Below, in pieces: positions 34,820 through 47,000 of a stretch of DNA of 64,000 bases. How positions within the stretch are numbered: position 1 is the first letter of the stretch; every line of letters begins with the position of its first letter. Position numbers and translations under genes: made by a program. This DNA comes from Salvia splendens (taxonomy: Eukaryota; Streptophyta; Magnoliopsida; Lamiales; Lamiaceae): assembly GCF_004379255.2 (NCBI RefSeq), contig NC_056042.1, forward strand, positions 15,981,901-16,045,900, written 5' to 3'. Below the pieces are notes generated by a model. It did no database searches and was not told where the DNA came from. It saw nothing but the letters and a program-made list of their open reading frames with translations.

Positions 34820-37313
34820 TTTCAGTTCATGTATATCTTGTATCTTGTGTATAGTCTGTATTTTTTGGTAGAATGTGTAGTGTGTTGTTTGTATTTTTTG
34901 GATAATGTGTGCAGTGTGTTACACTTTGTATATTGTGTGTGTAGTGTATATTTTCTAATGTATATGTCTAGTGCGTGCATTTTGTGTATATAGTGTATAT
35001 TTGGTTTATAGCGTGTAATTTGCGTATTTTGTATATATAGTGTGTAATGTGTAGTGTTGTATATGTGTGTATTTTGTGTATGCTTTGTATATTTTTTGTA
35101 TGTGTGTGTAGCGCATTGTTATTTTGTGTTTACAGGGCATGTACTTTGTTTATAGGTTGTGTAAGTATGTGTGTTGTTTATAGGTTGTGTAAGTATGTGT
35201 GTTGTGCATGTATTTTTGTGTATATATATGCCTGTAGTGTATATTTTTTGTAGGTGTGTGTTTGTATAGTGTGTGATGGATTTTTTGTTTACATTGCGTT
35301 TACTTTGTTTATGGTTAGTATGAATGCTTAATGTGTGTACTTTGCTTATAATATGTGTAGTTTGTGTATTATATTATGTATAGTGTGTATTGTGTATGGA
35401 TTTTTTGTATAGTGTATGTTTTTTGTACTTGTACGAATTTTCTGTATGGTGTGTGTATTGTGTATGGAATTTTTGTATAGTGTATTTTGTGTGTTTGCAG
35501 TGCATTGTATTTTGTGTTTACAAAGCATACACTTTGTTATGTGTGTTTGGAGTACTTGTATTTTGTGTATAGTATGTATTTTGTGCTTGTGTATTGTGAG
35601 TTTGAAATGCGTGTTGCATATGTAGTGTGTCTCTTTTGTGTATAGTGTGTTTATAGTATGTGCTATGTGTATTTTCAGTTCATGTATATCTTGTATCTTG
35701 TGTATAGTCTGTATTTTTTGGTAGAATGTGTAGTGTGTTGTTCGTATTTTTTGGATAATGTGTGCAGTGTGTTACACTTTGTATATTGTGTGTGTAGTGT
35801 ATATTTTCTAATGTATATGTCTAGTGCGTGCATTTTGTGTATATAGTGTATATTTGGTTTATAGCGTGTAATTTGCGTATTTTGTATATATAGTGTAATG
35901 TGTAGTGTTGTATATGTGTGTATTTTGTGTATGCTTTGTATATTTTTTGTATGTGTGTGTAGCGCATTGTTATTTTGTGTTTACAGGGCATGTACTTTGT
36001 TTATAGGTTGTGTAAGTATGTGTGTTGTTTATAGGTTGTGTAAGTATGTGTGTTGTGCATGTAGTTATTTTGTGTATATATATATGCATGTAGTGTATAT
36101 TTTTGTAGGTGTGTGTTTGTATAGTGTGTGATGGATTTTTTGTTTACATTGCGTTTACTTTGTTTATAGGTTAGTATGAATGCTTAATGTGTGTACTTTG
36201 CTTATAATATGTGTAGTTTGTGTATTATATTGTGTATAGTGTGTATTGTGTATGGATTTTTTGTATAGTGTATGTTTTTTGTACTTGTACGAATTTTCTG
36301 TATGGTGTGTGTATTGTGTATGGATTTTTTGTATAGTGTATTTTGTGTGTTTGCAGTGCATTGTATTTTGTGTTTACAAAGCATACACTTTGTTATGTGT
36401 GTTTGGAGTACTTGTATTTTGTGTATAGTATGTATTTTGTGCTTGTGTATTGTGAGTTTCAAATGCGTGTTGCATATGTAGTGTGTGTCTTTTGTGTATA
36501 GTGTGTTTATAGTATGTGCTATGTGTATTTTCAGTTCATGTATATCTTGTATCTTATGTATAGTCTGTATTTTTTGGTAGAATGTGTAGTGTGTTGTTCG
36601 TATTTTTTGGATAATGTGTGCAGTGTGTTACACTTTGTATATTGTGTGTGTAGTGTATATTTTCTAATGTATATGTCTAGTGCGTGCATTTTGTGTATAT
36701 AGTGTATATTTGGTTTATAGCGTGTAATTTGCGTATTTTGTATATATAGTGTGTAATGTGTAGTGTTGTATATGTGTGTATTTTGTGTATGCTTTGTATA
36801 TTTTTTGTATGTGTGTGTAGCGCATTGTTATTTGTGTTTACAGGGCATGTACTTTGTTTATAGGTTGTGTAAGTATGTGTGTTGTTTATTGGTTGTGTAA
36901 GTATGTGTGTTGTGCATGTATTTTTGTGTATATATATGCCTGTAGTGTATATTTTTTGTAGGTGTGTGTTTGTATAGTGTGTGATGGATTTTTTGTTTAC
37001 ATTGCGTTTACTTTGTTTATAGGTTAGTATGAATGCGTAATGTGTGTACTTTGCTTATAATATGTGTAGTTTGTGTATTATATTGTGTATAGTGTGTATT
37101 GTGTATGGATTTTTTGTATAGTGTATGTTTTTTGTACTTGTACGAATTTTCTGTATGGTGTGTGTATTGTGTATGGATTTTTTGTATAGTGTATTTTGTG
37201 TGTTTGAAGTGCATTGTATTTTGTGTTTACAAAGCATACACTTTGTTATGTGTGTTTGGAGTACTTGTATTTTGTGTATAGTATGTATTTTGTGCTTGTG
37301 TATTGTGAGTTTG

Positions 37314-37645
37314 TGATACGAGTATTCTACCATTATTTATTAGTTTAGATATATTAGGGATTTGCATATCTTTTCTTATATTTGTTTCTTGTTTCCTAAG
37401 CTAGTATTCTAGTATTATAAATAGGGCTAGGTTGTTATCGTTTTAATCATTCAATGAATATATTATTTTCCACAACTTGTCTTGAGTAACAAGAATATCA
37501 TATTTCGTTTCCAAATTGTTGTTCATCGGAGAACGTCCGAAAATCAGCAATTCGTGAGCTTTCCTTCGAGCACGTCGAAGGTTTGATCACCTTATCTCTC
37601 CGAGAAGTTAGCCATCCGGCCTCGTTACGGATAACGTCCGTAACA
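37314..37645 (+). repeat. 5' LTR of the non-autonomous element
   Basis: 332 bp. A TATAAATAGGGC-like string at about 37417-37429 is a plausible TATA box for the element's transcription. Confidence 0.9.
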
Positions 37646-37661
37646 ACTGGTGCTTTCATCC
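37646..37661 (+). other. Primer-binding-site-like sequence
   Basis: Begins directly after the 5' LTR: AC, then TGGTGCTTTCATCC. It is not the initiator tRNA-Met complement; the tRNA is unassigned. Confidence 0.5.
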
Positions 37662-37668
37662 CGTACTC

Positions 37669-38592
37669 ATGACGTCAACATACCATGGCCCATCTACGTC
37701 GGAACGGCCCACGAGGGAAGCGACGCCGGCACTGCATATAGGCCCGCCATGTCGTCCCGACCAAATGGGGAAGGCTTCGGTCGACCCAATCACATTAGGG
37801 TTTGATAAATTAAATGCACGCCTCGACAGTATGGATCGACGGGTGGACAAATTGGAGTCGCGTATGAACGCGAACAACCGACGACTGGGGAAGTTTCGAC
37901 CTCCACAACGGCCTGATCCGGAACCACCTTACGGTCTTCCTGATCGTGGTGGCGCTGATTGGGACAAGCAGCATCGACGTTACACCCAGCCTACGTACCG
38001 GCGGCCACAACACCACCAGTCGGATAGGTACCCACCGCCGCCTCCGTATCAGCCGGATAGACGCCGGCCGTACCACCTCCACCAAACTCGTTATCCACTG
38101 CCCGAACACTATCAACCCTTCGACTATGGAGAGGTCATTACTCACACGCATTCGCCAACACGAGACGGCGACGGGGAGCTGTGTGATTCAGAGGACTCCA
38201 TATTAGATGCAGAGCTTTGTGATTCAGAGAACTCCATATTAGAGGCAGTAGCAAAGAAACTCATGGATCGTGGCTTGCCTAGTGAGAATTGGGGATCTAG
38301 GGAAGGTAGAGATGGCAGACTCGAAGACCAACAAGTTCCATCTTTTGATGAAATTGACCCACCGTGCAGCCCTGATATGAGTAAAGAGACGGAGGAAGAG
38401 GCATTATTAGACGATGTAGAGGAGGTTGATTCCATTGAGGAAGTGAAGAAGGCTGTCGTTGCTCGAGTGACATCCCAAGATGTTGTTGGGAATTGTTTGG
38501 GTGAAAAGGGAGAGTTGCGTGATAGTGATGTTGCAAGAATATTTCAGCGACCGACATTGCTTGCCATCGATGCACGGATGGTCCCGCCGTGA
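37669..38592 (+). CDS. Gag-like protein of the non-autonomous LTR element
   Basis: 307 residues from the ATG at 37669, 23 bp after the 5' LTR. I do not recognise a named domain. Visible parts: a short heptad-like stretch (about 48-75, LGFDKLNARLDSMDRRVDKL and onward) that could form a coiled coil; a Pro/Arg/His/Tyr-rich basic region (about 77-150); an acidic part with two tandem copies of an ELCDSE(D/N)SIL(D/E)A motif (about 169-192); and an acidic stretch with SKETEEEALLDDVEEVDSIEE (about 242-262). No CCHC knuckle, protease or polymerase motif. By position and size it is likely a gag-derived protein kept by a non-autonomous element; a nucleic-acid-binding role is inference from the basic region. 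Confidence 0.7.
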   Translation: MTSTYHGPSTSERPTREATPALHIGPPCRPDQMGKASVDPITLGFDKLNARLDSMDRRVDKLESRMNANNRRLGKFRPPQRPDPEPPYGLPDRGGADWDKQHRRYTQPTYRRPQHHQSDRYPPPPPYQPDRRRPYHLHQTRYPLPEHYQPFDYGEVITHTHSPTRDGDGELCDSEDSILDAELCDSENSILEAVAKKLMDRGLPSENWGSREGRDGRLEDQQVPSFDEIDPPCSPDMSKETEEEALLDDVEEVDSIEEVKKAVVARVTSQDVVGNCLGEKGELRDSDVARIFQRPTLLAIDARMVPP

Positions 38593-38604
38593 AATTACAC
38601 GGCG

Positions 38605-38837
38605 GGTTTGGGAGTTCGTGGACGTGTTAACAAGCTTCACGTTTTAGCGCTGAATTTTGACGACTGTTTTGATCCTACCTTGATGATTTTTTATGGAGAA
38701 GGTGAAGTGACACGTCCAACTATTCGGTATGCGTTTGATCCAGGAGGAGACGCCTCGCCAAGCTTGTGCTTTCAACTCTCGTCTTTGGTTCGTGGTTCCC
38801 ACCTTGAGGACAAGGTGGATTTTAACCGTGGGGGAGT
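38605..38837 (+). pseudogene. Pol C-terminal tail remnant and polypurine tract
   Basis: The frame ending in SLVRGSHLEDKVDFNRGGVD runs up to the polypurine tract (GTGGGGGAGT, about 38828-38837). An LEDKV tail before GGGGGAG and the 3' LTR is a familiar ending of plant Ty3/gypsy elements. This suggests the element arose by deletion of most of pol while keeping its extreme 3' end. Confidence 0.5.
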
Positions 38838-39169
38838 TGATACGAGTATTCTACCATTATTTATTAGTTTAGATATATTAGGGATTTGCATATCTTTTCT
38901 TATATTTGTTTCTTGTTTCCTAAGCTAGTATTCTAGTATTATAAATAGGGCTAGGTTGTTATCGTTTTAATCATTCAATGAATATATTATTTTCCACAAC
39001 TTGTCTTGAGTAACAAGAATATCATATTTCGTTTCCAAATTGTTGTTCATCGGAGAACGTCCGAAAATCAGCAATTCGTGAGCTTTCCTTCGAGCACGTC
39101 GAAGGTTTGATCACCTTATCTCTCCGAGAAGTTAGCCATCCGGCCTCGTTACGGAGAACGTCCGTAACA
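38838..39169 (+). repeat. 3' LTR of the non-autonomous element
   Basis: 332 bp, matching 37314-37645 except one base near the 3' end. Followed by GTTTC and the resumed array. Confidence 0.9.
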
Positions 39170-42100
39170 GTTTCAAATGCGTGTTGCATATGTAGTGTGT
39201 CTTTTGTGTATAGTGTGTTTATAGTATGTGCTATGTGTATTTTCAGTTCATGTATATCTTGTATATTGTGTATAGTCTGTATTTTTTGGTAGAATGTGTA
39301 GTGTGTTGTTTGTATTTTTTGGATAATGTGTGCAGTGTGTTACACTTTGTATATTGTGTGTGTAGTGTATATTTTCTAATGTATATGTCTAGTGCGTGCA
39401 TTTTGTGTATATAGTGTATATTTGGTTTATAGCGTGTAATTTGCGTATTTTGTATATATAGTGTGTAATGTGTAGTGTTGTATATGTGTGTATTTTGTGT
39501 ATGCTTTGTATATTTTTTGTATGTGTGTGTAGCGCATTGTTATTTTGTGTTTACAGGGCATGTACTTTGTTTATAGGTTGTGTAAGTATGTGTGTTGTGC
39601 ATGTATTTTTGTGTATATATGCCTGTAGTGTATATTTTTTGTAGGTGTGTGTTTGTATAGTGTGTGATGGATTTTTTGTTTACATTGCGTTTACTTTGTT
39701 TATAGGTTAGTATGAATGCTTAATGTGTGTACTTTGCTTATAATATGTGTAGTTTGTGTATTATATTGTGTATAGTGTGTATTGTGTATGGATTTTTTGT
39801 ATAGTGTATGTTTTTTGTACTTGTACGAATTTTCTGTATGGTGTGTGTATTGTGTATGGATTTTTTGTATAGTGTATTTTGTGTGTTTGCAGTGCATTGT
39901 ATTTTGTGTTTACAAAGCATACACTTTGTTATGTGTGTTTGGAGTACTTGTATTTTGTGTATAGTATGTATTTTGTGCTTGTGTATTGTGAGTTTCAAAT
40001 GCGTGTTGCATATGTAGTGTGTGTCTTTTGTGTATAGTGTGTTTATAGTATGTGCTATGTGTATTTTCAGTTCATGTATATCTTGTATCTTATGTATAGC
40101 CTGTATTTTTTGGTAGAATGTGTAGTGTGTTGTTCGTATTTTTTGGATAATGTGTGCAGTGTGTTACACTTTGTATATTGTGTGTGTAGTGTATATTTTC
40201 TAATGTATATGTCTAGTGCGTGCATTTTGTGTATATAGTGTATATTTGGTTTATAGCGTGTAATTTGCGTATTTTGTATATATAGTGTGTAATGTGTAGT
40301 GTTGTATATGTGTGTATTTTGTGTATGCTTTGTATATTTTTTGTATGTGTGTGTAGCGCATTGTTATTTGTGTTTACAGGGCATGTACTTTGTTTATAGG
40401 TTGTGTAAGTATGTGTGTTGTTTATAGGTTGTGTAAGTATGTGTGTTGTGCATGTATTTTTGTGTATATATATGCCTGTAGTGTATATTTTTTGTAGGTG
40501 TGTGTTTGTATAGTGTGTGATGGATTTTTTGTTTACATTGCGTTTACTTTGTTTATAGGTTAGTATGAATGCGTAATGTGTGTACTTTGCTTATAATATG
40601 TGTAGTTTGTGTATTATATTGTGTATAGTGTGTATTGTGTATGGATTTTTTGTATAGTGTATGTTTTTTGTACTTGTACGAATTTTCTGTATGGTGTGTG
40701 TATTGTGTATGGATTTTTTGTATAGTGTATTTTGTGTGTTTGCAGTGCATTGTATTTTGTGTTTACAAAGCATACACTTTGTTATGTGTGTTTGGAGTAC
40801 TTGTATTTTGTGTATAGTATGTATTTTGTGCTTGTGTATTGTGAGTTTCAAATGCGTGTTGCATATGTAGTGTGTCTTTTGTGTATAGTGTGTTTATAGT
40901 ATGTGCTATGTGTATTTTCAGTTCATGTATATCTTGTATATTGTGTATAGTCTGTATTTTTTGGTAGAATGTGTAGTGTGTTGTTTGTATTTTTTGGATA
41001 ATGTGTGCAGTGTGTTACACTTTGTATATTGTGTGTGTAGTGTATATTTTCTAATGTATATGTCTAGTGCGTGCATTTTGTGTATATAGTGTATATTTGG
41101 TTTATAGCGTGTAATTTGCGTATTTTGTATATATAGTGTGTAATGTGTAGTGTTGTATATGTGTGTATTTTGTGTATGCTTTGTATATTTTTTGTATGTG
41201 TGTGTAGCGCATTGTTATTTTGTGTTTACAGGGCATGTACTTTGTTTATAGGTTGTGTAAGTATGTGTGTTGTTTATAGGTTGTGTAAGTATGTGTGTTG
41301 TGCATGTATTTTTGTGTATATATATGCCTGTAGTGTATATTTTTTGTAGGTGTGTGTTTGTATAGTGTGTGATGGATTTTTTGTTTACATTGCGTTTACT
41401 TTGTTTATAGGTTAGTATGAATGCTTAATGTGTGTACTTTGCTTATAATATGTGTAGTTTGTGTATTATATTGTGTATAGTGTGTATTGTGTATGGATTT
41501 TTTGTATAGTGTATGTTTTTTGTACTTGTACGAATTTTCTGTATGGTGTGTGTATTGTGTATGGATTTTTTGTATAGTGTATTTTGTGTGTTTGCAGTGC
41601 ATTGTATTTTGTGTTTACAAAGCATACACTTTGTTATGTGTGTTTGGAGTACTTGTATTTTGTGTATAGTATGTATTTTGTGCTTGTGTATTGTGAGTTT
41701 CAAATGCGTGTTGCATATGTAGTGTGTGTCTTTTGTGTATAGTGTGTTTATAGTATGTGCTATGTGTATTTTCAGTTCATGTATATCTTGTATCTTATGT
41801 ATAGTCTGTATTTTTTGGTATAATGTGTAGTGTGTTGTTCGTATTTTTTGGATAATGTGTGCAGTGTGTTACACTTTGTATATTGTGTGTGTAGTGTATA
41901 TTTTCTAATGTATATGTCTAGTGCGTGCATTTTGTGTATATAGTGTATGTTTGGTTTATAGCGTGTAATTTGCGTATTTTGTATATATAGTGTGTAATGT
42001 GTAGTGTTGTATATGTGTGTATTTTGTGTATGCTTTGTATATTTTTTGTATGTGTGTGTAGCGCATTGTTATTTGTGTTTACAGGGCATGTACTTTGTTT

Positions 42101-44030
42101 ATAGGTTGTGTAAGTATGTGTGTTGTTTATAGGTTGTGTAAGTATGTGTGTTGTGCATGTATTTTTGTGTATATATATGCCTGTAGTGTATATTTTTTGT
42201 AGGTGTGTGTTTGTATAGTGTGTGATGGATTTTTTGTTTACATTGCGTTTACTTTGTTTATAGGTTAGTATGAATGCGTAATGTGTGTACTTTGCTTATA
42301 ATATGTGTAGTTTGTGTATTATATTGTGTATAGTGTGTATTGTGTATGGATTTTTTGTATAGTGTATGTTTTTTGTACTTGTACGAATTTTCTGTATGGT
42401 GTGTGTATTGTGTATGGATTTTTTGTATAGTGTATTTTGTGTGTTTGCAGTGCATTGTATTTTGTGTTTACAAAGCATACACTTTGTTATGTGTGTTTGG
42501 AGTACTTGTATTTTGTGTATAGTATGTATTTTGTGCTTGTGTATTGTGAGTTTCAAATGCGTGTTGCATATGTAGTGTGTCTTTTGTGTATAGTGTGTTT
42601 ATAGTATGTGCTATGTGTATTTTCAGTTCATGTATATCTTGTATATTGTGTATAGTCTGTATTTTTTGGTAGAATGTGTAGTGTGTTGTTTGTATTTTTT
42701 GGATAATGTGTGCAGTGTGTTACACTTTGTATATTGTGTGTGTAGTGTATATTTTCTAATGTATATGTCTAGTGCGTGCATTTTGTGTATATAGTGTATA
42801 TTTGGTTTATAGCGTGTAATTTGCGTATTTTGTATATATAGTGTGTAATGTGTAGTGTTGTATATGTGTGTATTTTGTGTATGCTTTGTATATTTTTTGT
42901 ATGTGTGTGTAGCGCATTGTTATTTTGTGTTTACAGGGCATGTACTTTGTTTATAGGTTGTGTAAGTATGTGTGTTGTTTATAGGTTGTGTAAGTATGTG
43001 TGTTGTGCATGTATTTTTGTGTATATATATGCCTGTAGTGTATATTTTTTGTAGGTGTGTGTTTGTATAGTGTGTGATGGATTTTTTGTTTACATTGCGT
43101 TTACTTTGTTTATAGGTTAGTATGAATGCTTAATGTGTGTACTTTGCTTATAATATGTGTAGTTTGTGTATTATATTGTGTATAGTGTGTATTGTGTATG
43201 GATTTTTTGTATAGTGTATGTTTTTTGTACTTGTACGAATTTTCTGTATGGTGTGTGTATTGTGTATGGATTTTTTGTATAGTGTATTTTGTGTGTTTGC
43301 AGTGCATTGTATTTTGTGTTTACAAAGCATACACTTTGTTATGTGTGTTTGGAGTACTTGTATTTTGTGTATAGTATGTATTTTGTGCTTGTGTATTGTG
43401 AGTTTCAAATGCGTGTTGCATATGTAGTGTGTGTCTTTTGTGTATAGTGTGTTTATAGTATGTGCTATGTGTATTTTCAGTTCATGTATATCTTGTATCT
43501 TATGTATAGTCTGTATTTTTTGGTAGAATGTGTAGTGTGTTGTTCGTATTTTTTGGATAATGTGTGCAGTGTGTTACACTTTGTATATTGTGTGTGTAGT
43601 GTATATTTTCTAATGTATATGTCTAGTGCGTGCATTTTGTGTATATAGTGTATATTTGGTTTATAGTGTGTAATTTGCGTATTTTGTATATATAGTGTGT
43701 AATGTGTAGTGTTTGTATATGTGTGTATTTTGTGTATGCTTTGTATATTTTTTGTATGTGTGTGTAGCGCATTGTTATTTTGTGTTTACAGGGCATGTAC
43801 TTTGTTTATAGGTTGTGTAAGTATGTGTGTTGTTTATAGGTTGTGTAAGTATGTGTGTTGTGCATGTATTTTTGTGTATATATATATGCCTGTAGTGTAT
43901 ATTTTTTGTAGGTGTGTGTTTGTATAGTGTGTGATGGATTTTTTGTTTACATTGCGTTTACTTTGTTTATAGGTTAGTATGAATGCGTAATGTGTGTACT
44001 TTGCTTATAATATGTGTAGTTTGTGTATAT

Positions 44031-47000
44031 TGTGTAATTTATGCAATGTGAATTTACCTACATGAGTATTTTTTATTTATAGTGTAGGTGTTTGTATTGT
44101 GTGTGCGGTGTGTATAATGTATATATATTTTGTGTAATATAGTGTGTGTGTGTGTAGCGTCGTGTTTGTTATAGCTTGTGTATTGTGTATATTGTATTTT
44201 GTCCGTTTGCCTTGTGTATAGTGTATTGTGTGTATTTTATGTGCAGTGTGAAGTTTGCACTTCGTGTATAGTGTGTGTATTGTGTTCAACGTATGTAGTG
44301 TGTAGTGTGAAGTTTGCACTTCGTGTATAGTGTGTGTGTATTGTGTTCAACGTATGTAGTATGTAGTGTGTAGTGTGAAGTTTGCACTTCGTGTATAGCG
44401 TGTGTGTATTGTGTTCAACGTATGTAGTGTGTATTGTATTCATAGTGCATGTATAATTTATGTAGTGTATAGTGTGTGTACTACGTCGTAGCGTCGTAGT
44501 GTATACCGTTAGTAGCATATTTATTTTGTGTATATTGTGTGTATTTTGTGTATACTTTGTGTATAGTTTGTGTTAAACTTGTATCCAGTGCGTGTATTTT
44601 GTGTGTTACTTGTACCCAGTACGTGTATTTTTTGTATAGTGTGTGCTATGTGTAGGTACATGGTGTGTGTATTTTTTGTATAGTTTGTGTCCAGTGCGTG
44701 TATTTTGCGTATAGTGTGTCATGTGTCTTATTTTAAATCTATATATATTTTGTGTATATGGTGTGTTTTTTTAAGCATATTTAGTATGTATATTTTGTGC
44801 GTGTAGTTGTGTATTTTTTGTAAAATGTTTGTAGTGAATTACACATTGAGAATTGTGTGTATAGTATGTATTTTCTGTATATATGCTAGTAACAGTATTT
44901 TGTGTATATAGTATATGTGTAATTTGCGTATTTTGTGTGTGTAATGTGTGTATTTTTTGCATAGTATATGTGTAAAATGTTTGTTTTTTGTGTATAGTTT
45001 GTATTGTGTGTATTTTTGCATAGTGTATGTGTAAAGTGTGTGTTTTGTGTATAGTTTGTAATGTGTGTATTTTTTGCATAGTGTATGTGTAAAGTGTGTG
45101 TTTTGTGTATAGTTTGTAATGTGTGTATTTTTTGCATAGTGTATGTGTAAAGTGTTTGTTTTTTGTGTGTAGTTTGATTAGTATATTTGGTTTGTGTATG
45201 ATTGCAATGTATTGTGCTTGCGTGTAATGTGTGTATTTTTGTTTGTTGTGTAGTATATGAAGTTTATGTATTTTGTTCACAGTGCGTGTGTTTTGTGTAT
45301 AGTTTAAGTAGTATGTTCGGTTGCAATGTATTGTGTGTATAACGTGTATAATGTGTATGTGTGTATTTTCAGATCATGCATATGTTGTGTATGGTGTGTG
45401 TTTTTTTTAGTATGTGTAGTGTGTGTACATTTTCTATATTTTGTGTTTACAAAGCATATATTATGTATGTTTGCAGTACATGCATTGTCTGTAGTGTGTA
45501 TTTTGTGTGTAAAGGGTGTTGTGAGTTTGAAGTGCGTGTTGCGTATGCAGTGTGTGTTTCCAGTGCATGTATTTTGTGAATGTCTGTAGTATATTTTGTA
45601 TATGATACATGTAGTTTGTGTATATTGTGTGATATGTGCCATGAGTATTTTTTGTTTAACATGTGTGTTTGTATAGTGAGTGTGGTATGTATATTGTATA
45701 TATTTTGTGTATAGTGTGTGTAATGACTATGTGTATGTGTAGTGCAGTGTTTGAGGAATGTATATAGTGTGTAGTGTGTGTGCAATGTTTGATGTGTCTG
45801 AATTGTCTGTATTTTGTGTATTATGTGAGTGTTTTATGCAAGGTGTGTAAAGTGTGCGTATTTTAAATATAGTGTGTGCAATGTGTACTTTGTGAATTGT
45901 GCATATTGTGCGTATACTTTGTGTATACTGTAAGTCTGTTTGTTTTGTGAATGTGTGTACAGTGTGTATTGTGTGTTTATGCTTTGAGTATAGTGTGTGT
46001 TTATACGGTGTGTCGTCTGTCTTATGTGTGTATTTTTTGTACATGTGTATTTTTTGGATAATGTGTGGTGTGTTTTGTGTAGTGTGTATTTTAGGTATTG
46101 TGTGTATTGTTTAATTTATGTAGTGTGTAGTGCATTGTTATTTTGTATTTACTATGTACTTTGTTTATAGTTGATTGTGTAAGTGTGTATTGTGCATCTA
46201 TTTGTGTATATATATGTGTTGTGTATATTTCTGTATAGTGTGTTCAGTATAGTGTGTGTAGCATATTGTCTATATTTTGTTCATTGTTTGATTAGTATGT
46301 TAGGTTTTTATATAATTGCAATGTATAATGTGTACATTGTGCTTGTAGTGTGTGTATTTTGTGTATAGTTTGATTAGTCTGTTTGGTTGTAATGTACTAT
46401 GTAAATTTTGTGTTTAGTGTATGTTTTGGACCAAATTCGTATTTTGGTTAGTCTCTTTCAAAAAGTAAATGTTTTGAACCAAATTCGTAATTTGGTCATA
46501 TGTTTATAATATATGAAGTGGGTGTATTTTGTGTATTCTTTTTGTATATAGCGTGTGTTTAAGTGCTATGTATGCAGTTTGTAGTGTGTCTATGTATGCA
46601 TATAGTTCTTGTATTTTGTGTATGACATGTGTCCAGTGCGTACATTTTATGTATAGTGTGTGTTATGCGTGTATTTTTGCTACATGTATATTTGGTGTAA
46701 AGTCTAGTTTGTTTATTTGTTTATATAGTGTGTTTGTAATGTGCGTATTTTGTGTTTAGTGTGTAGTCTGTAGTATGTGCCGTGTGTTTTGTGTATAGTG
46801 TGTCCAAAATGTGTATTTTTTGTATAGTGTATTTTTAGTGTGTTATGTGTCTATTTACAGTTCATGTATATTTTGTATATAGTGTGGTTTTTTTTAGTAT
46901 ATTTAATTTGTGTATTTTGTATATGTAGAATTGTTTGTATTTTTGCCTTAATGAGACACTGTGTATTGTATGTGTGCAGTGTGTATTTTATGTGTGTATG

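Larger units (their letters stand above)
37314..39169 (+). mobile_element. Non-autonomous LTR retrotransposon (Ty3/gypsy-like) in the G/T array
   Basis: An 1856-bp element with 332-bp LTRs (37314-37645, 38838-39169), TGATACG...CGTAACA, that differ at one position I can see (ACGGATAACG versus ACGGAGAACG). Flanks are GTTTG (37309-37313) and GTTTC (39170-39174), a 5-bp duplication with one mismatch. Inside are a primer-binding-site-like TGGTGCTTTCATCC, one frame of 307 residues, and a polypurine tract GTGGGGGAGT. No reverse transcriptase, integrase or RNase H is present, so it must be moved by another element. The sequence ahead of the 3' LTR encodes SHLEDKVDFNRGG, which resembles the C-terminal tail of plant Ty3/gypsy Pol proteins. 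Confidence 0.9.
34820..44030. repeat. 853-bp satellite units with a 1705-bp dimeric period
   Basis: After removing the 1856-bp LTR element and its 5-bp duplication, anchor spacing is about 852, 856, 851, 824, 851, 855, 850 and 854 bp. From about 36.5 kb neighbouring units alternate between two types: TTGTATCTTATGTATAG at about 36540, 40080, 41785 and 43490, and TTGTATATTGTGTATAG at about 39255, 40930 and 42635. This gives a repeat period of about 1705 bp. The 824-bp unit lacks a 28-bp duplication (TTATAGGTTGTGTAAG-containing) present in its neighbours. Confidence 0.9.

Noticed and set aside
34820..44030. Regular spacing that could suggest a CRISPR-like array.
   Set aside because: The units are contiguous 853-bp tandem repeats with no short repeat-unique spacer pattern, and the context is a plant genome.
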